A stretch of DNA of 64,000 nucleotides. Origin: Rhodopseudomonas palustris (GTDB lineage Bacteria; Pseudomonadota; Alphaproteobacteria; Rhizobiales; Xanthobacteraceae). Positions within the stretch are counted from its first letter, which is position 1. Each line of letters opens with the position of its first letter. The notes beneath the pieces were generated by a model. The model ran no database searches. It was not told the origin of the DNA and saw only the letters and a program-made list of their open reading frames with translations. Location: positions 1 through 64,000 of the forward strand of contig NZ_CP058907.1 of NCBI RefSeq assembly GCF_013415845.1, in the 5' to 3' direction. Below are positions 10,501 through 17,919 of the stretch, in pieces. A program made the translations under genes and the position numbers.

Positions 10501-12192
10501 CTAGTCCGTGTCACCGGCTGAGCCGATGAAACCCCGTCTTCGCGCCATTTCGGTGACATCGCGCTCGCTCTGCGCGCGAAAGCTGGCTTCCGCCTGGGTC
10601 AGCCGCTGCAGCTCTGCTTCATCGACCGCAAGATCGGCCTTCAACGCTTCGATTTGTGCGAGTGCACGCCGGCGGCGTTGCTCGATCTGATCCTGCAGCC
10701 GCGCCACCTCGGTGCGGCGCTCGCTCTCGGCGCGGCGCTCCTTGGCTTCTTCGGCCCTGCGCGCCGACCCAGTCAGCGCGCCGCCTTCGCCGAGATACGG
10801 CGGCAGCAGATGGATGCCATCGTCCGACATCACGAACTCGCGCACCTGGTTGGAATGCGCGATGCCACGGGCCTTCAAGAGATAAAGCTCGCGATTGAAC
10901 TCGCCATGCGCTTCGCGATTGAGCAGCAGGATCCAGGCGTCCATCAGCGACGACAGGCCGGCATCGGTCTCGGTCTGGGCGCCGTGCGCCAGATGCGTGA
11001 AGGCGCCGGTGATGCCGTTGGATTTCAGATAATCGACGATCCGCAGCAGCATCGATTGCACTTCACCGATCTGCCCACTCTCCGTGAACGCTGAGATCGG
11101 GTCGAGCACCACGAGGTCCGGCTTGAAGCGGGCGACTTCGCGCAGCATCACTGCCAGATGCATTTCCAGGCTGTAGAACGTCGGACGCGCCCCGATGTAG
11201 CGAAGCTGACCGGTACTCAGCCAGCGGCCCAGATCGGTACCGACCGATTTCATATTGCGGACGGTCTGCGCCTCGGATTCCTCAAACGACAGGTATAGTG
11301 CCTTCTCGCCCCGCCGGCAGGCGGCGTCGACTATCATACAGGCCAGCGAACTCTTGCCGGAGCCGGCGACGCCGGTGATCAGCACGCTGGTGCCGCGGTA
11401 GAACCCGCCGCCGGACAGCATCGCGTCGAGGTCGGGAACGCCGCTCGAGATCCGCTCCTCGTGCACCTTGTGCGACAGCCCGAGCGAAGACACCGGCAGA
11501 ACGCTGAAGCCCTCTTCGTCGATCAGGAACGGATATTCGTTGGTGCCGTGCGCAGTGCCGCGATATTTGACGATGCGCAGTCGGCGGGTCGAAATCTGAT
11601 TATCGACACGGTGATCGAGCAGGATGACGCAGTCGGAGACGTATTCTTCGAGCCCCTGCCGGGTCAGTGTGCCGTCACCGCGCTCGCCGGTGATGACCGC
11701 GGTCAGCCCCTTCTGCTTCAGCCAGTCGAACAGCCGCCGGATTTCGGCGCGCAGCACGGCGGGATTCTGAAATGCCGAGAACAGGCTCTCGATGGTGTCG
11801 AGCACGATCCGCTTGGCGCCGATCTGGTCGACCGCAAACTCGAGCCGGAGAAAGAGTGCTTCTAGATCGTAGTCACCGACTTCGGCGACCTCGGTCGGAT
11901 CGATTGCGATGTGCTCGATCAGCACCCGCTCCTGCGCGATCAGCCCCTGCAGATCGAATCCGAGCGAGGCGACGTTATCGACGATGTCGACCGGGCGTTC
12001 TTCGAAGGTGACGAACACGCCGGGCTCGTCATAGAGGCGCGCGCCGTTGATCAGGAAGGTGGACGCGAACAGCGTCTTGCCGCATCCGGCCGAGCCGCAC
12101 ACCAGACTGGGGCGTCCCGAGGGCAAGCCGCCAAGGGTGAGATCGTCGAACCCTTCGATCCCCGTCAGAGATTTGGATATGCCGTCCGCCAT
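10501..12192 (-). CDS. kaiC: Circadian-clock-type ATPase/autokinase KaiC
   Basis: KaiC has two RecA-like domains. Here CI has Walker A GSAGCGKT at residues 33-40 and the catalytic pair EE in TFEERP; CII has Walker A GVAGSGKSS near 273-281 and EE in SFEESEAQ. The phosphorylation-site segment reads TDAGLSSLMDAWILL; aligned by eye to the cyanobacterial dyad Ser431-Thr432, the dyad here is Ser414-Ser415. After about residue 485 there is a long charged heptad region (to about 555) that should form a coiled coil, a tail absent from the Synechococcus protein but known in the KaiC of Rhodobacter sphaeroides and relatives, where it stabilises dodecamers. 563 residues. It heads the kaiC-kaiB-kinase operon. 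Confidence 0.95.
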   Translation of the reverse strand: MADGISKSLTGIEGFDDLTLGGLPSGRPSLVCGSAGCGKTLFASTFLINGARLYDEPGVFVTFEERPVDIVDNVASLGFDLQGLIAQERVLIEHIAIDPTEVAEVGDYDLEALFLRLEFAVDQIGAKRIVLDTIESLFSAFQNPAVLRAEIRRLFDWLKQKGLTAVITGERGDGTLTRQGLEEYVSDCVILLDHRVDNQISTRRLRIVKYRGTAHGTNEYPFLIDEEGFSVLPVSSLGLSHKVHEERISSGVPDLDAMLSGGGFYRGTSVLITGVAGSGKSSLACMIVDAACRRGEKALYLSFEESEAQTVRNMKSVGTDLGRWLSTGQLRYIGARPTFYSLEMHLAVMLREVARFKPDLVVLDPISAFTESGQIGEVQSMLLRIVDYLKSNGITGAFTHLAHGAQTETDAGLSSLMDAWILLLNREAHGEFNRELYLLKARGIAHSNQVREFVMSDDGIHLLPPYLGEGGALTGSARRAEEAKERRAESERRTEVARLQDQIEQRRRRALAQIEALKADLAVDEAELQRLTQAEASFRAQSERDVTEMARRRGFIGSAGDTD

Positions 12193-12322
12193 CGCACCAC
12201 AGGTCGTTTTCCGATTTGTAGGAGAACAGGAACTCGCTGCCTAGGGTAAGCCCTGCGAAAATCCTGGAGTCCGACGCGGGAACGAATTGAGGCTTTCTGC
12301 GTTTCGGCGGCTGATCCTACCT

Positions 12323-12346
12323 AACTGTCAAACTAACTTGACGGTT
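12323..12346. promoter_or_regulatory. Inverted repeat upstream of kaiC
   Basis: AAC-T-GTCAA, six bases, then TTGAC-G-GTT: two 8-of-9 matching arms with dyad symmetry, 131-154 bp before the kaiC start in the 208-bp gap behind the sensor gene. Its left arm read on the minus strand gives a perfect TTGACA -35 hexamer pointing at kaiC, although I see no convincing -10 at 17 bp. It could be an operator or promoter element for the kai operon. Confidence 0.45.
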
Positions 12347-12400
12347 CTCGCCGCCGGCTCGCCGCGGTTATGTCTCGAAACAGATCACGATCCGGAACGA

Positions 12401-13480
12401 TCAATCCGCGCGGCTGACGATCACGCCGTACCAGCCGAGCCCCCGGTAGGTCTCATAGCCCGGCGTCCGGTGGAAGCCGACGAGCGCACCCCGGCCGTCA
12501 CGGTAGGTGCCGCAGGTGGGATGGGCCGACTGCAGCGGAAACCGCTCGTCGAGGATGCCCTGCCCATCCGAGGCGGCGATCACGCGGCGGTCGGCGTCGA
12601 GCAGCAGGACCCGTAAGCGGTTCGGATCATCGACGCGGACGCCCTGCACGATCGCGTTGGCCTGAGCTTCCCAGTCGAAGTGGACCGCCAGAATGCCGAG
12701 CGGCGCACCGTCGCTGCGGCCGTCGGCGCGAACGCTGGCGCAGTAAGTCGCCACCTGCGCATCACCGAGCAGCGGCACCCGCTCGATATTGCCAGCCACG
12801 TAGTCGTCGCCGCTGCGCAGCCGCAGCGCTTCCTTGAACCATCCCTGGCACGCTACGTTATTGCCCGCCACCGAAAAACGGTCTGACCGTCCGTTAGCCA
12901 GTATGGTGCCGTCGAGGCCGCACAGCCACAGATCGAGATACACCGTATAGGCCGACAGGATCACGCCCATGCGCGCGGACGCATGGGCGGCAGCCTCGGG
13001 GGATGGCCGAGCTACGCAGTCGACGACGGCAGAATCGGTCGCCCACCAGCGGACATCGCAGGTGCGCTCATAGAGATTGCGATCGATCAGTTCGACGGCA
13101 TTGAGCGCCAGATCGACCAGCCGATCACCACGTGACCGCTCTGTCATATTGCCGATCGAATCGATCAGTTCGCCGGTTCGCTTGGTGAGTTGGGTTTCGA
13201 GATCGCGCGCGATCTGCTCGATCTGAGCACCGACGTTGCGGACTTCCTGCGCCACGATAGCGAAGCCGGCACCTTGCTTGCCGGCGCGGGCACTTTCGAT
13301 CAGGGCATTGAGCGCCAGAATTTTCATCTGGCTGGTGATCTTCTGGATCGTCCGGGTTTTGCCGCAGGCGATCTCGTTGACCTCCGACGTCAGCCGCGCG
13401 ACCAGCGCAGAGACATCGGCACGATCATCCGCCTTGGGCTCACCGGCCCGATCGTCTCTGCGAACGGCTGCGGCGTGCAT
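12401..13480 (-). CDS. Soluble chemoreceptor-like sensor: partial MCP signalling arm plus Cache-like domain
   Basis: A 359-residue protein without any membrane segment. Residues about 40-90 match the descending arm of a methyl-accepting chemotaxis signalling domain (MKILALNALIESARAGKQG and GFAIVAQEVRNV). The ascending arm that normally pairs with it is absent. The remainder (about 130-359) resembles a periplasmic-type double Cache sensor fold: LYERTCDVRWWATDSAVV, then TVYLDLWLCGLDGTILANG, WFKEALRLRSGDDYVAG and LLDADRRVIAASDG. The order, signalling part first and sensor last, is the reverse of classical receptors. It precedes kaiC on the same strand, 208 bp away, so it may be regulated with or feed into the Kai module. 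Function is inferred from domain resemblance only. Confidence 0.75.
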   Translation of the reverse strand: MHAAAVRRDDRAGEPKADDRADVSALVARLTSEVNEIACGKTRTIQKITSQMKILALNALIESARAGKQGAGFAIVAQEVRNVGAQIEQIARDLETQLTKRTGELIDSIGNMTERSRGDRLVDLALNAVELIDRNLYERTCDVRWWATDSAVVDCVARPSPEAAAHASARMGVILSAYTVYLDLWLCGLDGTILANGRSDRFSVAGNNVACQGWFKEALRLRSGDDYVAGNIERVPLLGDAQVATYCASVRADGRSDGAPLGILAVHFDWEAQANAIVQGVRVDDPNRLRVLLLDADRRVIAASDGQGILDERFPLQSAHPTCGTYRDGRGALVGFHRTPGYETYRGLGWYGVIVSRAD

Positions 13481-13661
13481 GTATTTCCATCCCCGACGCT
13501 GAATGGCGCCGGGGATAAATTTGAGCGAATCGTCCTAATGAGGACTAAACCACAAGAGGGGAAAGACACCCGCAAACAACCTTCGATTGCTGATAGTTTG
13601 TGCAGATCGACCGATTAGTCGACAACTATCAACCGTCACAATTCATAAAGGCAACTAACTA

Positions 13662-13675
13662 CCTTCGGCCGAAGG
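13662..13675. other. Perfect 14-bp palindrome in intergenic gap
   Basis: CCTTCGGCCGAAGG lies in the 263-bp gap between the sensor gene start and the following Lrp-type gene stop. It could be a small hairpin ending the Lrp transcript (the stop is 69 bp away) or a protein site. No poly-T tract follows. The rest of the gap shows nothing recognisable. Confidence 0.35.
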
Positions 13676-13743
13676 ATCGCGGCATCGCCGATGGACTATT
13701 GATTCGTCGACCGCTGCCACCAACGTGAGCTGGGCTCGGACGA

Positions 13744-14253
13744 TTAAGATACCGGCATCGGTGGCACCGGCAGCGCCGTCACCGACTTGATCTTCTCCAT
13801 CGCAAAGCGCGACGTGACGTTCTTCAGCGGCACGGTTCCGATCAGTTTCTTGTAGAACTGATCGTAGGCGCGCATGTCCGCGACGACCACCCGCAGCATG
13901 TAGTCGACGTCGCCGGCCATCCGGTAGAACTCGATCACCTCGGGCATCGCACTGACGGCATCGGCAAACGTCTTCAGCCAGGCATCGGAGTGATCGCCGC
14001 TCTCGATCGAGACGAACACCGACAGCCCCAACCCGATCTTGTCCTGATCGACCAGGGCCACCCGCTTGATGATCACTCCGTCGGCCTCGAGCCGCTGGAT
14101 ACGCTTCCAGCACGGGGTCGACGACAGCCCGACCCGATCGCCGATCTCGGCCACGGACAGCGAGGCGTCCTGCTGCAGTACGGTCAGAATTTTGCGGTCA
14201 ATCGCATCAAGCCGACGGTTGGATTCGGCGACGACGCTGTCGATGTCGGTCAT
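13744..14253 (-). CDS. Lrp/AsnC-family transcriptional regulator
   Basis: A 169-residue Lrp-type regulator. The helix-turn-helix domain is LDAIDRKILTVLQQDASLSVAEIGDRVGLSSTPCWKRIQRLE (about 16-57); note the STPCWKRI motif characteristic of true Lrp-like proteins. The RAM domain follows with the MPEVIEFYRMAGDVDYMLRVVV segment. I use the ATG at 14253 with GGAAGAAAG upstream; a TTG at 14274 is in frame. There is no divergent operon immediately adjacent, so its target is unclear. An AGAAATTTCT palindrome 52 bp upstream is a plausible autoregulatory site. Confidence 0.9.
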   Translation of the reverse strand: MTDIDSVVAESNRRLDAIDRKILTVLQQDASLSVAEIGDRVGLSSTPCWKRIQRLEADGVIIKRVALVDQDKIGLGLSVFVSIESGDHSDAWLKTFADAVSAMPEVIEFYRMAGDVDYMLRVVVADMRAYDQFYKKLIGTVPLKNVTSRFAMEKIKSVTALPVPPMPVS

Positions 14254-14304
14254 GACGAGAGAACTTTCTTCCAAATTCGATGACGAGACGCATCATATAT
14301 GGAA

Positions 14305-14314
14305 AGAAATTTCT
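14305..14314. promoter_or_regulatory. AT-centred palindrome before lrp-type gene
   Basis: AGAAATTTCT, a perfect 10-bp palindrome inside a locally AT-rich stretch (TATATGGAAAGAAATTTCTC), 52 bp before the regulator start. AT-centred symmetry fits Lrp-family operators, so autoregulation is likely but unproven. Confidence 0.4.
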
Positions 14315-14392
14315 CGCAAGCATGGGGTTCCGGTCCGCGAGGCGAGCTGCGACCGGCCGCCTCGGGACCAGAACGTCTGAAATTATAAGTGG

Positions 14393-14602
14393 TTAGGCGA
14401 CCCTCAGTTTGGGGCCGCGGCCGCTTGGCGAGGCTTCGAGATGGCGGACCGCCGCTTTTTGCGCATCGCCGGGAGAGCGGAAGCCCTGCCCTTCGAGCCC
14501 GGAGAAGTCGTCGCAAGCGGCATGGAAGCGGAAACTGCGACCATCGCGCACCACGATACCGGCGGCACGCGAGTTCACTTCGATAATGAAGGCATGGGAC
14601 AT
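14393..14602 (-). CDS. Small conserved-looking hypothetical protein
   Basis: A 69-residue protein beginning MSHAFIIEVNSRAAGIVVRD and ending with a basic tail. The middle, SFRFHAACDDFSGLEGQGF followed by RSPGDAQKAAVRHLEA, has the look of a small beta-hairpin and helix domain. I recall similar short proteins in Bradyrhizobium relatives but can give no function. Codon third positions are GC-rich like neighbouring genes, supporting that it is coding. It stands alone on the minus strand, upstream of the second Lrp gene. Confidence 0.6.
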   Translation of the reverse strand: MSHAFIIEVNSRAAGIVVRDGRSFRFHAACDDFSGLEGQGFRSPGDAQKAAVRHLEASPSGRGPKLRVA

Positions 14603-14740
14603 GGCGGCACTTCGTTGGTCGTCGACTCGCTCAGGTGAGCGGGTACGCCGGCCTGATAGCCGCGCTCTGTTTCACCCAGATGAAGCGCGCTTAAAGCTTT
14701 GATCTAACGTCGATCTGCTGAGTCCGGACGGAACCGCCGC

Positions 14741-14989
14741 TCAGCAGCAAGACATCGGCGGAAACGCCGGCTGCAGCTTGCGCAGCGCACGATAAAACCG
14801 CGCAAACCAGCGGCGCGGCCAGGGCTGCGCCTGCAGCCAACGCTCCTGCACGTCGTCATCAGGCTCGGTCGGCGCTTCGGCCGCGTCCGAGGTCGGGGCC
14901 GGCTCGATCACCGGGGCGGCGGCCGGCTTGGCCGGAGGCTCGAAGGCGACCGCGATCCGCGGCCGGTCGTCATAGGTGAGCATCGCCAT
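14741..14989 (-). CDS. Hypothetical protein following ccoS
   Basis: An 82-residue frame whose ATG (14989) comes one base after the ccoS stop, so it would be translationally coupled to the cbb3 maturation operon. Residues 18-50 are Pro/Ala/Glu-rich and probably disordered; residues 50-82 contain ERWLQAQPWPRRWFARFYRA, an aromatic and basic amphipathic segment, and a Cys-Cys end. No family recognised. The tight spacing is the main argument that it is real; a chance frame in GC-rich DNA cannot be excluded. Confidence 0.5.
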   Translation of the reverse strand: MAMLTYDDRPRIAVAFEPPAKPAAAPVIEPAPTSDAAEAPTEPDDDVQERWLQAQPWPRRWFARFYRALRKLQPAFPPMSCC

Positions 14990-14990
14990 A

Positions 14991-15176
14991 TCAGCCTCGC
15001 TTTTCTGCCGGCACATTGGCCGGCGGTGGCAAGGGCGGATCGTCGTCGGCGATGGCTCGCCAGGCGGCTCCGTCGAGATCTTCGTACTGGCCGCTCTTCA
15101 GCGACCACAGAAACGCGACCAATCCCAGCAGGCCGAGACCTAGCGCCAGCGGGACGAGGATCACCATTACTTCCAC
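14991..15176 (-). CDS. ccoS: Cbb3 oxidase maturation protein CcoS/FixS
   Basis: A 61-residue membrane protein with one N-terminal transmembrane helix (about 4-25, VILVPLALGLGLLGLVAFLW) followed by the FixS signature SLKSGQYEDLDGAAWRAI and a short Pro-rich tail. CcoS is needed for insertion of haem and copper cofactors into the cbb3 oxidase. It overlaps the 3' end of ccoI by 10 bp, in the canonical ccoGHIS order. Confidence 0.95.
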   Translation of the reverse strand: MEVMVILVPLALGLGLLGLVAFLWSLKSGQYEDLDGAAWRAIADDDPPLPPPANVPAEKRG

Positions 15177-17365
15177 GGCGCGGCTCCCCGGCGGCCGCGG
15201 CGCGCCCGCATCGCGTTCAGCATCACCAGCAGCGACGATCCGGACATCGCCAGCGCCGCGATCAGCGGTGTGGCATAGCCGGCGATCGCGATCGGCACCG
15301 CCAGTACGTTATAGCCGATGGCAAGACCGAGATTCTCCCGCATCACCGCCATCGCTTTGCGTGAATAATCGACCGCGGCCAGCACCGGCGCAAGCTCCTT
15401 GCCGAGGAACACCAGATCGGCGGTGGCCTGGCTGAGATGCGTGGCGCTGATCGGCGACATCGAGACATGCGCGGCCGCGAGCGACGGTGCGTCATTCATG
15501 CCGTCGCCGACCATCATCACGATGCGGCCCTGCTTCTTCAGCGCCTCGATGTGAGCGATCTTCTCGGCCGGAGTCACGCTGGCGCGCCAGGCGGATACAC
15601 CAAGCGCAGCCGCCGCGTGGCGAACCGCCGGCTCGCGATCGCCGGACAAGAGCTCGACCGCAATGCCGCGATTGGTCAGGGCGTCGATCGTCTTGGCGGC
15701 GTCGGGCCGCAGCAACTGGCGGACCGCGAACACCACTCGCTGCTCGCCGCGACTGAACGCCACCACGGAGACTTCGGGATCTTCGCTGAGGATCTGATTG
15801 GCTTCGGCATCGGCGTCGCAGAACGCCGGGCTGCCGAGGCGTAATTCTTGGCCGCCGAACACCGTCCGAACGCCGCGGCCCGGTTCTTCGACCACGTTCG
15901 GCAGCGGCGCCTTGGCGTGCGCGGCACGCGCCACCGCAGCGGCGACCGGATGATGGCTGGCGAGGGCGAGCCGGCCGGCGAGGTCGAACACCTCGAGCGG
16001 GATGCCGGCGGCGTTGACGACGTCGAGCTCGGGCAGCGTCAGCGTACCGGTCTTGTCGAACACGATGGTGTCGACCGAAGCGGCGCGCTCGATCGCGTCG
16101 CCCGCATTGAGCAGCACGCCGGCGCGGAACATCGCGCCGGAGGCGACGGTCTGCACCGCAGGAATCGCGAGGCCGAGCGCGCAGGGACAGGTGATGATCA
16201 GAACCGCAATGCCGATCACGATCGCATCGTGCCAGCTCGCACCGGCCAGGACCCAGCCGATGATCGTCAGCAGCGCGGTCGCGTGCACCACCGGCGCATA
16301 GAGCTGGGAGGCGCGGTCCGCGAGCCGGACGTAGCGCGAACGCGCCTGCAGCGCGTGGTCGAGCAGCCGGGTGATCTCGGACAGCAGCGTGCCTTCTGCG
16401 GCCGCAGCGACGCGGACGCGCAGGGTACCGGAGATGTTGAGCGTGCCGGCGTAAACCTGGGTGCCGCGTTCGGCTGGCACATACAGCGTCTCGCCGGTGA
16501 TCAGGCTCTGGTCGATCTCGGAGCGGCCCTCGATCACCGTGCCGTCTACCGCGCAGCGTTCGCCGGGGCGAAGCAGCACGATGTCGCCGGCGCGAACTGC
16601 GGCGATCGGCACTTCGCTGATTTCGTCGGGCCCGACGAACTTGGTGGCGGTCTCGGCCTTCAGTGCAGCGAGGTTACCGGCAACCGCGCGGGTCTTCTGC
16701 CGCATCTTCTGATCGAGGAAGCGGCCCGCCAGCAGGAACGCGATCAGCATCACAGCGGCGTCGAAGTAAGCGTGCTCGGCGTGATTGATGGTCTCGACCA
16801 GCGACATGCCGAGCGCCAGCGTGATGCCGATCGTGATCGGCACATCCATGTTCACGCTCTTGGCCTTCAGCGCGCGGAATGCCGACTGGAAGAACGGCTG
16901 TCCCGCATAGGCGGCGCAGGGCAGTGCCACCAGCGCCGACAGCCAATGGAAGAAGTCGCGTGCTTCGGGACTGAGATCGCCGCCGTACCACACCGGCACC
17001 GACAGCATCATCACGTTCATCGTGGCGAACACGGCGACGCCGAGACAGCGCAGCAGGAACTTGGTGCGTTCGGCCTCTTCGACCTCGGCCCGCACCGGCT
17101 CATACGGATAGGCCTTGTAGCCGAGCTCGGCGAGGCGATCGATGAACTGGCCGGGCTCCAGCGTGCTGCCCTTGTTCCACTCCACCGCAAGGCGACGATC
17201 GGTGAGATTGACGCGGGCGAGTGTCACATCCGGAATCGATTGCAGGCCGCGCTCGATCTTGGCCATGCAGCTGGCGCAGTGAACGCCTTCCACCGCGAGG
17301 TCGAGATGCGCGATCCGGCCGTCAACGTCTTTGACGTAGTGAGAGAAATCCCGGGTCTGCAGCAT
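15167..17365 (-). CDS. ccoI: Copper-transporting P1B ATPase CcoI/FixI
   Basis: CcoI supplies copper for the binuclear centre of cbb3 oxidase. The 732-residue protein has an N-terminal heavy-metal-associated domain with metal-binding CASC at residues 30-33, several membrane helices, the ion-channel motif CPCALGLAIP, the phosphorylation motif DKTGTLTLPE (Asp437), and the hinge GDGMNDAPSLAAAHVS. The N-terminal HMA and the FixI-type gene context separate it from general CopA exporters. It overlaps ccoS and lies 34 bp behind ccoH. Confidence 0.96.
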   Translation of the reverse strand: MLQTRDFSHYVKDVDGRIAHLDLAVEGVHCASCMAKIERGLQSIPDVTLARVNLTDRRLAVEWNKGSTLEPGQFIDRLAELGYKAYPYEPVRAEVEEAERTKFLLRCLGVAVFATMNVMMLSVPVWYGGDLSPEARDFFHWLSALVALPCAAYAGQPFFQSAFRALKAKSVNMDVPITIGITLALGMSLVETINHAEHAYFDAAVMLIAFLLAGRFLDQKMRQKTRAVAGNLAALKAETATKFVGPDEISEVPIAAVRAGDIVLLRPGERCAVDGTVIEGRSEIDQSLITGETLYVPAERGTQVYAGTLNISGTLRVRVAAAAEGTLLSEITRLLDHALQARSRYVRLADRASQLYAPVVHATALLTIIGWVLAGASWHDAIVIGIAVLIITCPCALGLAIPAVQTVASGAMFRAGVLLNAGDAIERAASVDTIVFDKTGTLTLPELDVVNAAGIPLEVFDLAGRLALASHHPVAAAVARAAHAKAPLPNVVEEPGRGVRTVFGGQELRLGSPAFCDADAEANQILSEDPEVSVVAFSRGEQRVVFAVRQLLRPDAAKTIDALTNRGIAVELLSGDREPAVRHAAAALGVSAWRASVTPAEKIAHIEALKKQGRIVMMVGDGMNDAPSLAAAHVSMSPISATHLSQATADLVFLGKELAPVLAAVDYSRKAMAVMRENLGLAIGYNVLAVPIAIAGYATPLIAALAMSGSSLLVMLNAMRARRGRRGAAPWK

Positions 17366-17399
17366 TCGGCGATCCTCGTCACGCCTGCCGGATCGGCGC

Positions 17400-17900
17400 T
17401 TAGTTCAACAGCAGCTTGTTCTTGGAGAGGAACATGCGAACGCCGCCCTGATCCCCTTCCAGAACCAGATCCCAACGGCCCGGCAGCACGCCATTGGCAT
17501 CGCCGCGGTACACGCCGCTTCCCACCTCCGCGAGCGCAACCTCACGGTCGTAGCGCTTGTCGGAGGGCCGCTCGAGCCGGCCGAAGAAGTTCAGACCGGC
17601 CAGCGGCAGGCCGGCCTTGTCACGGGCCTCGACCTGCAGCACCGCGGCGCCGTCGGGCTTGCGCTCGACCTTGGCTTCGACCTTCCAGCCGCGCTGATCC
17701 TGATCACGCGCGGCTGCGATCTCACGCTCGTAAGCGAGGCTGGCTGCGTAGGCACTGTCGACTTCGGTGCCCGGCAGCGTCTTGATTGCCAGCGTCATCA
17801 TCAGTCCGTTGACGCCGAACACGATGCCGAAGAACGCCACCAGCACGGCAAGAACGACTTTGCCGGTGAGAGGACGCGGCGATGATTTCGAACGGCTCAT
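17400..17900 (-). CDS. ccoH: Cbb3 oxidase assembly protein CcoH/FixH
   Basis: A 166-residue membrane-anchored protein: one N-terminal transmembrane helix (about 17-40, VVLAVLVAFFGIVFGVNGLMM) and a periplasmic beta-rich domain. The N-terminal PLTGKVVLAVLVAFFGIVFGVN and the YEREIAAARDQDQRGW segment are typical FixH. Adjacent ATGs at 17903 and 17900 are both possible; GGAG spacing favours 17900. It follows ccoG by 19 bp and works with CcoI and CcoG in cbb3 assembly. Confidence 0.93.
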   Translation of the reverse strand: MSRSKSSPRPLTGKVVLAVLVAFFGIVFGVNGLMMTLAIKTLPGTEVDSAYAASLAYEREIAAARDQDQRGWKVEAKVERKPDGAAVLQVEARDKAGLPLAGLNFFGRLERPSDKRYDREVALAEVGSGVYRGDANGVLPGRWDLVLEGDQGGVRMFLSKNKLLLN

Positions 17901-17919
17901 CATAAGGCTCCGGTTCGGA

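Noticed and set aside
15848..17785. A 645-codon plus-strand open frame opposite ccoI
   Set aside because: Antisense shadow of ccoI and ccoH; composition lacks any fold signal.
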